Part shown: in pieces, positions 1-7,182 of the stretch
Numbering within the stretch: the stretch's first letter is position 1
Layout of the letters: each line of letters begins with the position of its first letter
Origin: an uncultured Phascolarctobacterium sp.
GTDB taxonomy: Bacteria > Bacillota > Negativicutes > Acidaminococcales > Acidaminococcaceae
Length of the DNA: 16,302 nucleotides
Reading direction: 5' to 3'
Assembly: GCA_900552855.1 (NCBI GenBank)
Contig: USBG01000027.1
Location: 1 to 16,302, forward strand
Position numbers and translations under genes: made by a program
Notes under the pieces: model-generated
Told to the model about the DNA's origin: nothing
The model's database searches: none
The model's input: only the letters and a program-made list of their open reading frames with translations

Positions 1-777
1 GCCAGCCATTGCCACGGTTTTTTCTCGCTCAGCAATCAAAGTATTGCCTGCTTCAATAACAATTCCCTTTGCTCCGGCATAAATCATGGACTCCATTGTT
101 TTAGGACCAAAGCCAGGAATATCAAAGCGTTGATCCTGAGAAGGCTTGGCTGCCTTGCAAACAATAACGTCTCCCTTACCTAAGTAGCCGCCACGTAAAA
201 TGCAGGCATCTGTACCCTCAATAGCTTCAACTGCCATAACTGCACGATTTTTTACAACTACAGTCTGACCAATATCAAGTCCGCCAATGGCCTTAGCCAT
301 TGCAAAGCCAAACTCCATATCAGCTAATTCTTCAGCAGTTGGCTTACGCTTAGTCAAAACACCAGGTTCAGGCAATAAAGGCTTAATCAGAATAGTCTGA
401 TCCATAACCTCCATACCCTCACTCTCCAGCTCCTTAACAATCGCAAGCATTATAGTATCATCCTTGCGGTCAGGAACACTGGCTAGTATTTTAATAGCAC
501 GCAAATCCGGTACAATAGCTCCAGCCTTATATAGCACCTCTTTAGTAACCTTACCAATCATGGTAACCTTCGTTACATGGTGTTTTTTCAGAGTAGAGAT
601 GATTTTACCGATTTTGCCAATATTAATATCATAGTAATGGTCAACAGAACTAGCCAGCTCAGGGTCAATATCTGGAACTAGCCCAACAGCTACTACCTCA
701 TAGCCAAGGCTTTTAGCAGAGCGTGCTACCTCAACTGGCAAATGACCAATACCGGAAAGAACTCCTAAGACTTCCAT
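1..777 (-). CDS. lpxI: UDP-2,3-diacylglucosamine pyrophosphatase LpxI (C-terminus cut by window edge)
   Basis: LpxI hydrolyses UDP-2,3-diacylglucosamine to lipid X and UMP in the cytoplasm, the step done by LpxH in E. coli. The visible 259 residues start MEVLGVLSGIGHLP, matching the N-terminal glycine-rich opening of the LpxI (DUF1009) family. A second domain contains a QDQRFDIPGFGPKT segment (residues 214-227). D219 in that segment is, from memory of the family, the likely catalytic aspartate. The family is usually about 270-280 residues, so only some 10-20 residues should be missing to the left. The ATG at 777-775 is preceded by AGAGG inside the end of lpxA, and only 3 bases separate it from the lpxA stop, so the two are probably translationally coupled. 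lpxB often follows in related clusters but lies outside the window if present. Confidence 0.93.
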   Translation of the reverse strand, partial: MEVLGVLSGIGHLPVEVARSAKSLGYEVVAVGLVPDIDPELASSVDHYYDINIGKIGKIISTLKKHHVTKVTMIGKVTKEVLYKAGAIVPDLRAIKILASVPDRKDDTIMLAIVKELESEGMEVMDQTILIKPLLPEPGVLTKRKPTAEELADMEFGFAMAKAIGGLDIGQTVVVKNRAVMAVEAIEGTDACILRGGYLGKGDVIVCKAAKPSQDQRFDIPGFGPKTMESMIYAGAKGIVIEAGNTLIAEREKTVAMAG

Positions 778-780
778 AAA

Positions 781-1587
781 TTAACCTCTGCGAGTACGAA
801 TAATACCGCGCTCTACATTACGCAGGAAACGCAGTAAATGCTCTACAGGCTCACAGCTGTTCAGCTCTGCTTCCATAGAGGAAATAGCCTCCTGTAAAGG
901 TAAACCACTACGATACAGAATACGGAACGCTTTCTTCAGCTCACTTCTGTCCTCTGCCAGCATACCTGCACGAGCCAGACCAACACTGTTTAAACCAGAA
1001 ACAACAGCCGGATCACCAGCTACGATCATAAACGGAGGCACATCCTGGGTAACACGAGCCATACCACCAATCATAGCGTTACGACCAATCTTACAAAATT
1101 GGTGCACAGCAGACAGGCCACCAATTACTGCACGGTCCTCAACAATAACATGACCAGCCAAAGTAGCAACATTGGACATAATAACATTATTGCCAACAGT
1201 ACAGTTATGAGCAACGTGAGTGTAGGCCATCATTAGAATATTGTTGCCAATACGGGTTTCCGCACCATCGCCACAGCCTCTGTTAACAGTACAGCATTCA
1301 CGGAAGGTACCATTATCACCAATAAAGGTATAAGATTTTTCACCAACAAATTTTAAATCCTGCGGGTCACCACCAATGGAGCAGCCAGGATAAAAACGGC
1401 AATTTTTACCAATAGTAGTATATCTGTGAATTACTGAATGAGCACCAATAACACAGCCATCACCAATAACAGTTTCCTCATCAATTACAGCATATGGTCC
1501 AATAGAAACATTTTTACCTATTTTTGCATCAGGATGCACAATAGCAGTTTTATGAATATCACAAGTAGGCATTACAACCGAACACAT
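781..1587 (-). CDS. lpxA: UDP-N-acetylglucosamine O-acyltransferase LpxA
   Basis: LpxA transfers a 3-hydroxyacyl chain from ACP to UDP-GlcNAc, the first step of lipid A synthesis, in the cytoplasm. The protein is a left-handed beta-helix of hexapeptide repeats (IGKNVSIGP, VIGDGCVIG and so on), followed by an alpha-helical tail (EDRSELKKAFRILYRSGL). The signature THVAHNC carries H124 and H127, equivalent to E. coli H122 and the catalytic H125. GGLSAVHQF and a DVPPFMIVAGDPA segment are also typical. I chose the ATG at 1587, giving 268 residues (E. coli 262), because GGGGAG at 1601-1596 sits 8 bases upstream. A GTG at 1596 would overlap that ribosome binding site. A 183-base AT-rich gap separates it from fabZ, so lpxA-lpxI may have an extra promoter, although no convincing -35 is visible. 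Confidence 0.97.
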   Translation of the reverse strand: MCSVVMPTCDIHKTAIVHPDAKIGKNVSIGPYAVIDEETVIGDGCVIGAHSVIHRYTTIGKNCRFYPGCSIGGDPQDLKFVGEKSYTFIGDNGTFRECCTVNRGCGDGAETRIGNNILMMAYTHVAHNCTVGNNVIMSNVATLAGHVIVEDRAVIGGLSAVHQFCKIGRNAMIGGMARVTQDVPPFMIVAGDPAVVSGLNSVGLARAGMLAEDRSELKKAFRILYRSGLPLQEAISSMEAELNSCEPVEHLLRFLRNVERGIIRTRRG

Positions 1588-1770
1588 TATCTTCACTCCC
1601 CAAAAAATTCTCCAAAATTAATCATTCGATTAAACATATATTATATAGTCAGCCATATCACGTTTTTTTTGCTCGTGAAAATCTTCCATTTTGGGGAATT
1701 AACCTAAATTTAAGCTGATTAGCTTTATTTTTCTGCTAATTTCAACTAATTATATTACTTTTGCAAAAAA

Positions 1771-2217
1771 TTATGCGTCCTTAGGATCCATAATAGCAAA
1801 GGTGCAGTCACATTCACAAGCAATCTTGCCATCAACCTTGCCTTCACAGTGGATCATACCCATGCTGCCGCGCATAATCTTAACAACCTCTGCAGTAGTT
1901 ACAACCTGATCGCCAGGAACAACCTGCTTACGGAAACGAACGTTATCAATTTTTGCAAATACAGCAATCTTACCGCGGTTTTCTTCAGGATACAGCATTG
2001 CTACACCGCCAACCTGAGCCATAGCTTCAATCAGCAGTACGCCAGGCATAATGGGCTCATTGGGGAAATGACCCAAAAATTGCATTTCGTTAGCAGTAAT
2101 ATTTTTAATGCCTACTGCACGCTTCATAGGTTCAACCTCTAAAATGCGGTCTACTAACAGCATAGGATAACGGTGGGGAAGAATTTTCTTAATCTCATTA
2201 ATATCTAAAACGGTCAT
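1771..2217 (-). CDS. fabZ: 3-hydroxyacyl-ACP dehydratase FabZ
   Basis: FabZ dehydrates (3R)-hydroxyacyl-ACP in fatty acid elongation and so competes with LpxA and LpxD for the same acyl donors. The 148-residue hot-dog protein has the family opening (EIKKILPHRYPMLLVDRI) and the catalytic pair H50 in LGHFPNEPIMPGV and E64 in LLIEAMAQ. Its length is normal. The ATG at 2217 is only 3 bases after the lpxC stop, and its ribosome binding site (AGGAGGAG) lies within the last codons of lpxC, so the two genes are co-translated. Some Bacteroidetes encode LpxC and FabZ as one fused protein; here they are adjacent but separate. Confidence 0.97.
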   Translation of the reverse strand: MTVLDINEIKKILPHRYPMLLVDRILEVEPMKRAVGIKNITANEMQFLGHFPNEPIMPGVLLIEAMAQVGGVAMLYPEENRGKIAVFAKIDNVRFRKQVVPGDQVVTTAEVVKIMRGSMGMIHCEGKVDGKIACECDCTFAIMDPKDA

Positions 2218-2220
2218 CTG

Positions 2221-3063
2221 CTACTCCTCCTTAGCTCTATACGCTTGAATTTGCTTTGCGATTTGTGAATTAAAGGCATGTCCTGTCTTAACGGCAATAA
2301 CATGTGCCTTAATAGGTCCTAAAAGATACAGGTCGCCAATGGCATCAAGAATTTTATGACGAATCAGCTCATCATCAAAGCGTTGCTCGGATAAAACCTT
2401 ATCCTTATCGAAAACAACAACATTTTCTAAGCTTCCGCCTAATCCCAAGCCCAGCTTTCTGAGCATTTCTAGCTCTTCAGTAAAGGCAACTGTTCTTGCA
2501 GCCATAATTTCCTTTTTAAAGCTTTCCTTATCCAACAATATATCAAAATATTGAGTACCAAGCATAGGATGCTTGTTGATGGATGTAAAGGAAACTCTAT
2601 ATCCATCATAGGGCAAAACAGTAATATAACGATCATTGTCATATACGGAAAATGCCTTATCGATTGCATAAACCTTACGTTCAGCCTCTTGAGCTACAAT
2701 TCCAGCCTCTTCAAGTAGTTCACAAAAAACCTTAGCACTACCATCAGTAACAGGAGGCTCAGGAGAGGACATTTCAATGATAATATTATCAATTTCCATC
2801 ATGGACATAGCAGCCATAAGATGCTCAACAGTAAATACCTCTGCTCCGTTTTCGCTCAAGGTAGTTGCCTTTACAGTAGAGCTTACATTTTCTGCCAAAG
2901 CTCTAATAGTTGGGCAACCGGGCAAATCAGTACGCGCAAACACTATACCGGTATTTTCGGCTGCAGGCTTAAAGGTCATCACAACCTCTTTACCAGAATG
3001 CAGACCAATACCAGAATATGACAATTCCTTGCCTATAGTATGCTGATATGCTTTTTCAGTCAT
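2221..3063 (-). CDS. lpxC: UDP-3-O-acyl-N-acetylglucosamine deacetylase LpxC
   Basis: LpxC is the zinc amidase that removes the acetyl group from UDP-3-O-acyl-GlcNAc, the committed step of lipid A synthesis, in the cytoplasm. Zinc ligands are visible: H81 in FTVEHLMAA, and H236 and D240 in RHKILDAIGD. E80 and H262 (KTGHAFN) fit the general acid/base residues. I chose the ATG at 3063 (280 residues), which has a perfect AGGAGG 6 bases upstream. The reading frame extends another 34 residues upstream, but that part overlaps the preceding gene and does not look like LpxC. The gene starts 16 bases after the lpxL-like stop and is followed at once by fabZ. E. coli LpxC is about 305 residues. The C-terminal tail here is short (QAYRAKEE), so FtsH-type degradation as in E. 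coli cannot be assumed. Confidence 0.97.
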   Translation of the reverse strand: MTEKAYQHTIGKELSYSGIGLHSGKEVVMTFKPAAENTGIVFARTDLPGCPTIRALAENVSSTVKATTLSENGAEVFTVEHLMAAMSMMEIDNIIIEMSSPEPPVTDGSAKVFCELLEEAGIVAQEAERKVYAIDKAFSVYDNDRYITVLPYDGYRVSFTSINKHPMLGTQYFDILLDKESFKKEIMAARTVAFTEELEMLRKLGLGLGGSLENVVVFDKDKVLSEQRFDDELIRHKILDAIGDLYLLGPIKAHVIAVKTGHAFNSQIAKQIQAYRAKEE

Positions 3064-3079
3064 ATTCTTCCTCCTGACA

Positions 3080-3970
3080 TTATTTTTTCTTGCCAAATCT
3101 CTCACGTCCATCCTTCCAGCGGTCATGTACCCAGAACCACATTTCCGGATGAGCGATAATTTCATGCTCTAAAATTAAAACTAATTCTCTAGTTACCTGA
3201 TATAAATCCTGCTCTCTATCTTTTGTTTTAGGGGTGTATAGAGGCGGATAAATTTTTGCTGTACAGGTACCATCATCATTATTATGCATAAAAATAGGTA
3301 AGATAGGAGAACCATGCAAGCGAGACAATGCAGCTACACCCATAGGAACGATGGAATCCTTTCCAAACAAGTCTATTCTTACGCCATCATCATTCGTATC
3401 TTGGTCGTACAAAATACCTAAAAGATGCTTTTCCTTCAGCATTCTGCTAATAGACAATAAGCCCTCTTTACCACGATTATAAGCTACCTTCTGGCCAACC
3501 ATCTGACGATACTCATTAATGAATTTATCCATGTGGCTATTATTCTGTTTACGGGTAATAGATAACATTGGATAACCATGAAGTGCTACAGTGGCACCTA
3601 AAAGCTCCCAGTTACCATAATGACCAGTTGCCATAATAACGCCTTTATGCTGCTTGTATGCAGCATCTAAATATTCAAGTCCTTCAACCTTTACCAGTTG
3701 ATTGATATTATCCGGATTAAGCAGAGGAAAACGCATTACCTCTACAACCATACGACCAAATCGACGCAAGCTTTCCTCCGCAATCTGTGCAGCACGTTCA
3801 TCACTTACGCCAAGGCATTCCTTAACATTAGTACAAGCCATCTGCATACGCCATTTAGGTACTGCTGCAACTGCAACACTTCCTAAAAATGCCGCAAATC
3901 CTTTGCGGATAAATCCCGGAGCAATACATAAAAGCTTGCTGAACAGCTTCACGATATAGTAGCTTAGCAC
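3080..3970 (-). CDS. lpxL: lipid A biosynthesis acyltransferase, LpxL/HtrB family
   Basis: Family members add secondary acyl chains to the lipid A precursor from acyl-ACP at the inner face of the cytoplasmic membrane. The 296-residue protein has a hydrophobic N-terminal segment (about residues 1-38) and then the HX4E catalytic motif in TGHYGNWELLG (H117, E122). Further family blocks are YDQDTNDDGVRIDLFG and the C-terminal WFWVHDRWK. The length is slightly below the E. coli enzymes (about 306-323). The start is a GTG at 3970 with AAGGA about 9 bases upstream; the upstream ATG at 3980 runs straight into a stop. Which secondary acylation it performs, and with which chain length, cannot be read from sequence. 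It lies between lpxD and lpxC, whereas in E. coli lpxL is unlinked. Confidence 0.9.
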   Translation of the reverse strand: MLSYYIVKLFSKLLCIAPGFIRKGFAAFLGSVAVAAVPKWRMQMACTNVKECLGVSDERAAQIAEESLRRFGRMVVEVMRFPLLNPDNINQLVKVEGLEYLDAAYKQHKGVIMATGHYGNWELLGATVALHGYPMLSITRKQNNSHMDKFINEYRQMVGQKVAYNRGKEGLLSISRMLKEKHLLGILYDQDTNDDGVRIDLFGKDSIVPMGVAALSRLHGSPILPIFMHNNDDGTCTAKIYPPLYTPKTKDREQDLYQVTRELVLILEHEIIAHPEMWFWVHDRWKDGRERFGKKK

Positions 3971-4046
3971 AGCTTCACATCCTTACTCTTAAGATAGGTC
4001 CCACAAACGATGCCCTTATAACGCAGCGCTCATAGCACCAAAGCAA

Positions 4047-5075
4047 TTATTTTTCTTCTTGTAATTTTTTAATCTCTTTTTCCAATTCCTTCATGCGCTT
4101 CAGCATATCGCCAACCTTACGCAGATTTGCTTCCTGACGCAGCCAATCCTTAAAGGGCATAGCAGGGAAGCCCGCCATTTTAGAATTGGAAGGAACATCA
4201 TTGGTAATGCCGGTTCTGCCACCAAAGAGACAATTATCGCCAATGGTAATATGTCCAACGGTGCCAGCCTGACCAGCAAAGGTTACATTGTTACCTACAG
4301 TTACGCTGCCAGAAATACCAACATGAGCTACAATCAGGCAGTTTTCGCCGATAACGTCGTTATGGCCCAGATGTACCAAGTTATCAATCTTAGTACCCTT
4401 GCGCACAATAGTACTATCAACAGTTGCTCTATCAATGCAGGTATTGTTACCAATTTCAACATCGTCTTCAAGAACTACATTACCAGTTTGCAGAACCTTG
4501 CTGTGCTTGCCATTTTGAGTAATATAGCCAAAGCCATCGCCACCAATAACAGCACCAGCCTGCAAAATTACACGGTCCCCAAGTACACAGTCCTCACGAA
4601 CAGTAACATTGGGATACAGGATGCAATCCTTGCCAATTTTTACGCGTTTACCAACATAAGCATGAGGATAAATGATAGAACCATCACCAATCTCAGCACC
4701 AGCTTCAATTACAGCAAAGGGCTCAATAGCAACATTATTACCAATCTTAGCCTCCGGGGAAACAAAAGCCAGCTTGCTAATTACACGTTCAACCTCTTCA
4801 GGAGCTCTGAACAGCTCCAATAATGCAGCAAAAGCAGCTCGAGGATTTTCTACACGAATAACAGGGCGACCATCAAGCTCAGGGTCAGCATTACTTAACA
4901 CCATAACACCAGCCTTGCTCAGGTGACAGTGCTCTACATGGGGCGGAACAGCAAAGGAAATATCCTGAGGGCCTGCTTCTACCAGTCCATTAACACCGAT
5001 AATCTTCAGCTCAGGATTGTCATTTTCTACAGTTCCATGTAAAAATTCTGCTAACTCTTGTACACTCTTCTCCAT
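4047..5075 (-). CDS. lpxD: UDP-3-O-acylglucosamine N-acyltransferase LpxD
   Basis: LpxD adds the N-linked hydroxyacyl chain to UDP-3-O-acylglucosamine, the step after LpxC. The 342 residues show the three usual parts. An N-terminal uridine-binding domain covers about residues 1-100, a hexapeptide-repeat beta-helix about 105-300, and a C-terminal helix (LRQEANLRK to LEKEIKKLQEEK) the rest. H238 in VHLGHND matches the catalytic histidine of E. coli LpxD (H239). The GGDGFGY block and IDRATVD are typical. The ATG at 5075 has GGGAGG upstream, directly after the T-run of the hairpin at 5088-5126, so termination and translation signals abut. It opens the lipid A block. A 76-base gap with no clear signal separates it from the lpxL-like gene. 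Confidence 0.97.
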   Translation of the reverse strand: MEKSVQELAEFLHGTVENDNPELKIIGVNGLVEAGPQDISFAVPPHVEHCHLSKAGVMVLSNADPELDGRPVIRVENPRAAFAALLELFRAPEEVERVISKLAFVSPEAKIGNNVAIEPFAVIEAGAEIGDGSIIYPHAYVGKRVKIGKDCILYPNVTVREDCVLGDRVILQAGAVIGGDGFGYITQNGKHSKVLQTGNVVLEDDVEIGNNTCIDRATVDSTIVRKGTKIDNLVHLGHNDVIGENCLIVAHVGISGSVTVGNNVTFAGQAGTVGHITIGDNCLFGGRTGITNDVPSNSKMAGFPAMPFKDWLRQEANLRKVGDMLKRMKELEKEIKKLQEEK

Positions 5076-5087
5076 TTTCTACCTCCC

Positions 5088-5126
5088 AAAAAACAGCTGA
5101 AGCGGACGGACGTTGCCGCCCGCTTC
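5088..5126 (-). terminator. hairpin plus T-run between the skp-like genes and lpxD
   Basis: On the minus strand an 11-bp GC-rich stem (5126-5116 with 5109-5099, one G-T pair) closes a 6-base loop. After 5 bases (AGCTG) a run of six T follows. It looks like an intrinsic terminator or attenuator. The short gap between stem and T-run makes it weaker than an ideal one, so partial read-through into lpxD is likely. The lpxD ribosome binding site comes immediately after the T-run. Confidence 0.65.
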
Positions 5127-5135
5127 GGGTGATGC

Positions 5136-5543
5136 TTATTTCATTTTATCAATAACTTCTTTAGTTACATCAGTACCGCCTTGAGCAACTGCACCCTTAT
5201 TCAGAATAGCACCAAGCTTTTTCTCTTGAGCAACCTGATTAGTAGCAGCATCAAAGCTTGCCTTCAGCTTATTTTGAGCCTCGCTTTGGATTAATTGAGC
5301 CTTAGCAGAGTAATCCTCGTATACCTTTTGCAGCTCTTCGCCACTTTTACCCTCTAAATCCTTTTTCATTTGCACTTCTAAATCAGCCTTTTGCTTTTCG
5401 AAGTCTTCACTAATGGTTTTTACAATGGGAGCCTCTTCATAAACCTTTTTTGTATCAACAATACCAAAATCAGCATTACGTCCGCCACAGCCAAAGGTCA
5501 GCATGGAAGCAGCAATCATTAAGCCTGCAACTAATTTTTTCAT
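5136..5543 (-). CDS. OmpH/Skp-like periplasmic chaperone, probable lipoprotein
   Basis: Skp (OmpH) family proteins hold unfolded outer-membrane proteins in the periplasm on their way to BamA. This 135-residue protein has a signal peptide (MKKLVAGLMIAASMLTFGC) ending in C19, which suggests lipidation. The lipobox is imperfect, with T and F at -3 and -2. The mature part has the family pattern: a short first strand (ADFGIVDTKKVYEEAP), a charged coiled coil (about residues 40-105), and a C-terminal strand ending GGTDVTKEVIDKMK, like the DiTdeV tail of OmpH. It starts 15 bases after its upstream neighbour's stop, with GAGG as ribosome binding site. It is the last and shortest of three related genes. 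Whether it sits in the inner or outer membrane is unknown. Confidence 0.85.
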   Translation of the reverse strand: MKKLVAGLMIAASMLTFGCGGRNADFGIVDTKKVYEEAPIVKTISEDFEKQKADLEVQMKKDLEGKSGEELQKVYEDYSAKAQLIQSEAQNKLKASFDAATNQVAQEKKLGAILNKGAVAQGGTDVTKEVIDKMK

Positions 5544-5558
5544 ATTTTTCTACCTCAC

Positions 5559-6494
5559 TTATTTCTTTATATCGTGTTCCTTCTTAAGCTGGCCTACTAC
5601 ATCTGCAGTTATGTCAGCAGCCTTCAAATTCACCTTAACATCCTTGAAAATTACAGTATATCCACGCTCATGTGCAAGCTTAGTAGATATACTTACAATA
5701 TCCTTATTTATTTGCTTTTCAAGCTCATCAACACTAATACGTTGCTTGTCTATTTCTTTATCCATAATAGCCAAAGCTCTTTGCAATGCATCAGGAGCCT
5801 TTTTAAGCTTTTCCTCTTGCTCGGCAGCAGAACCTGCCAATTTATTATTTATATCAGCCTGTTGCTGCTCTGCATAAGCAGCCATTCTTTTTTGCATAGC
5901 TTCAATATGAGGCTTCATCGCAGTCTCGATATAAGCATTCCTTTCAGCCATAAGCTTAGCCAGCTCACTTTCACGAGCTTCCTTTACTCTCACTAACTGC
6001 AAATGAATTTGCTCTCGCAGCTCTGGTTTAAGCTTAACCGACTCCAGCTGTACGCGAAGATTAAAAAGCTCTAGCTGATATGTCTCTTCTACTGCCTTTT
6101 TACGATAAGCAATTAGCTTATCAGCCTCTGCTTCAACCTTTGCAGCAAGCTTTTGCAATCTAACATTTTCGTTAGCCTGCATTTCTACCATACGAGTATT
6201 AAAGTCTGCGGAAAGATAGCTGCGCTTACTATTCGTAGTCAGCTGACGCAGCTTATCTAAGCTCCTCAGCTGCTCTAAAGCTACACGCTCCTGCTGCTTG
6301 CGACGCTGCAGCAGATCCTCTAGAATAATCTTTTTCTTTTCTAAGCGATGCTGCTCAGGATGCGCCTTAAAAGCCTCGTCGTAATTAATAACGGCAACCT
6401 GCTCCTGTTTTACTTGGTTGGGAGTGCCACAGGCAGAAACAAGCAGTGCGGCTAAAATAGCCACGCCTAAAACAACCAATGATTTCCTGCTCAT
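5559..6494 (-). CDS. large coiled-coil OmpH/Skp-related lipoprotein
   Basis: This 311-residue protein has a clear lipoprotein signal peptide with lipobox LVSAC (C22). The start of the mature protein (VAVINYDEAFKAHPE) and its end (LAHERGYTVIFKDVKVNLKAADITADVV) match the two ends of an OmpH/Skp domain. Between them lie about 220 residues of heptad-rich, charged helix (about 48-270) instead of the usual 80-100. It therefore looks like a Skp domain with much longer arms, possibly from internal duplication. A role as a membrane-tethered chaperone or periplasm-spanning spacer is inference. GGGAGG lies 5 bases before the ATG at 6494. It lies between two normal-sized OmpH-like genes, downstream of the hairpin at 6519-6537. 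Confidence 0.8.
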   Translation of the reverse strand: MSRKSLVVLGVAILAALLVSACGTPNQVKQEQVAVINYDEAFKAHPEQHRLEKKKIILEDLLQRRKQQERVALEQLRSLDKLRQLTTNSKRSYLSADFNTRMVEMQANENVRLQKLAAKVEAEADKLIAYRKKAVEETYQLELFNLRVQLESVKLKPELREQIHLQLVRVKEARESELAKLMAERNAYIETAMKPHIEAMQKRMAAYAEQQQADINNKLAGSAAEQEEKLKKAPDALQRALAIMDKEIDKQRISVDELEKQINKDIVSISTKLAHERGYTVIFKDVKVNLKAADITADVVGQLKKEHDIKK

Positions 6495-6518
6495 AAAATC
6501 CTCCCTTGAACAGCAAAT

Positions 6519-6537
6519 GAGGCCCTAAAAGGGCCTC
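6519..6537 (-). other. perfect intergenic hairpin without T-run
   Basis: A 7-bp perfect inverted repeat (GAGGCCC / GGGCCTC) with a 5-base loop lies between the stop of the ompH-type gene and the ribosome binding site of the large lipoprotein gene. The following bases (ATTTGCTGTTC on the minus strand) are not a proper T-run. It may therefore be a weak terminator, an RNase barrier or an mRNA-stabilising stem rather than a full terminator. Confidence 0.55.
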
Positions 6538-6550
6538 GGCTTAACAGCTA

Positions 6551-7036
6551 TTATTTACCGCTTTGCAGAGCCTTAGCTACCTCATCAGTAATGTCCACGC
6601 CGCCAAAAACAACAGCATTCTTTTCAACAACTACGGACAGTCCTTTTTTGTCAGCTATCTTTTGAATTTGAGCCTCAATATTTTTCATAACAGGCTCCAT
6701 CAGCTCTTTTTGCTTATTCTCCAGACGCTCCTGGGTTTGAGTGTAATAACGTTGTTTTTCAACATCATTCATAGATTTTGTTTTTTCGTCAAAATCCTTT
6801 TGTGCAGTGGCAATTTCTTCCTGCATTGCAGACTGAGCCTTAGCCATATCAGGACTTTGAGCTACCAGCATTTGATAATTTACAACGCCAATTGCAGATT
6901 CATGAGAAGCTGCAGACGCAACTCTACCAAAACCACTCTGTGTTAAAGAAAGTGCAAAACAACCCAAAACGAAAATCGCTGCAACAAAGAGAGAAACTAA
7001 TTTTACATTTTTAGGATTACGCAATTGCTGCATCAT
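6551..7036 (-). CDS. ompH: OmpH/Skp family periplasmic chaperone
   Basis: This is the most canonical of the three Skp-like proteins (161 residues; E. coli Skp 161). An N-terminal hydrophobic segment (about residues 13-31) is followed by an ASAAS-type cleavage region near 40-44. A VLGC at 23-26 inside the hydrophobic core resembles a poor lipobox, so lipidation is possible but less likely than signal peptidase I cleavage. The mature part starts ESAIGVVNYQMLVAQSP, continues in a charged coiled coil (about 65-130), and ends KKGLSVVVEKNAVVFGGVDITDEVAKAL, the OmpH tail. The ATG at 7036 has AGGGG 7 bases upstream. The neighbouring ATG at 7033 is also usable. It is the first gene after the strong promoter at 7088-7116, with a predicted leader of about 45 bases. 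Confidence 0.92.
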   Translation of the reverse strand: MMQQLRNPKNVKLVSLFVAAIFVLGCFALSLTQSGFGRVASAASHESAIGVVNYQMLVAQSPDMAKAQSAMQEEIATAQKDFDEKTKSMNDVEKQRYYTQTQERLENKQKELMEPVMKNIEAQIQKIADKKGLSVVVEKNAVVFGGVDITDEVAKALQSGK

Positions 7037-7087
7037 AATTAAACCCCTACCTTCTAATATTTATATTTGATTACAATTATATATTTT

Positions 7088-7116
7088 ATTATATCAGTCT
7101 ATTCTAATTCTTTCAA
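7088..7116 (-). promoter_or_regulatory. near-consensus sigma-70 promoter for the ompH/skp block
   Basis: On the minus strand, -35 TTGAAA (7116-7111), a 17-base spacer and -10 TATAAT (7093-7088) are present. The -10 is extended by TGA directly upstream, fitting the TGn rule. Transcription should start near 7081, some 45 bases before the ompH start codon. It lies in the 146-base gap after the unrecognised OM-like gene and is the best promoter in the window. Confidence 0.82.
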
Positions 7117-7182
7117 GGGAATTACTCATTTACTTGAAAAGCTCTTGCTTTGCTGACTAATATTGCTAAAAAAGCTGTAATT

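Noticed and set aside
781..1570. Repeats in lpxA and lpxD as DNA-level repeats
   Set aside because: They reflect the hexapeptide beta-helix of the proteins and are not exact nucleotide repeats.
1629..1689. A 19-codon reading frame (starting MEDFHEQKK) in the fabZ-lpxA gap, minus strand
   Set aside because: No good ribosome binding site precedes it, and it is short enough to arise by chance in AT-rich DNA.
1711..1740. Inverted repeat ATTAGC/GCTAAT after fabZ as a terminator
   Set aside because: The stem is only 6 bp, AT-rich, has an 11-base loop and no T-run follows.
1640..1754. TATAAT boxes at 1645-1640 and 1754-1749 as lpxA promoters
   Set aside because: Both lack a recognisable -35 at the right distance and TATAAT-like words are frequent in this AT-rich gap.
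3064..3165. N-terminal extension of LpxC upstream of 3063
   Set aside because: It overlaps the preceding gene, shows no LpxC similarity, and a perfect AGGAGG marks the ATG at 3063.
4251..4823. Plus-strand frame of 190 codons inside lpxD
   Set aside because: It is antisense to the hexapeptide repeats of lpxD. The open frame and its repetitive Asn/Ser/Ile-rich product reflect the repeats on the other strand.
7120..7160. Small AAAGC/GCTTT stem as terminator of the unrecognised OM-like gene
   Set aside because: A 5-bp stem with a short T-run is too weak; read-through into the ompH block cannot be excluded.
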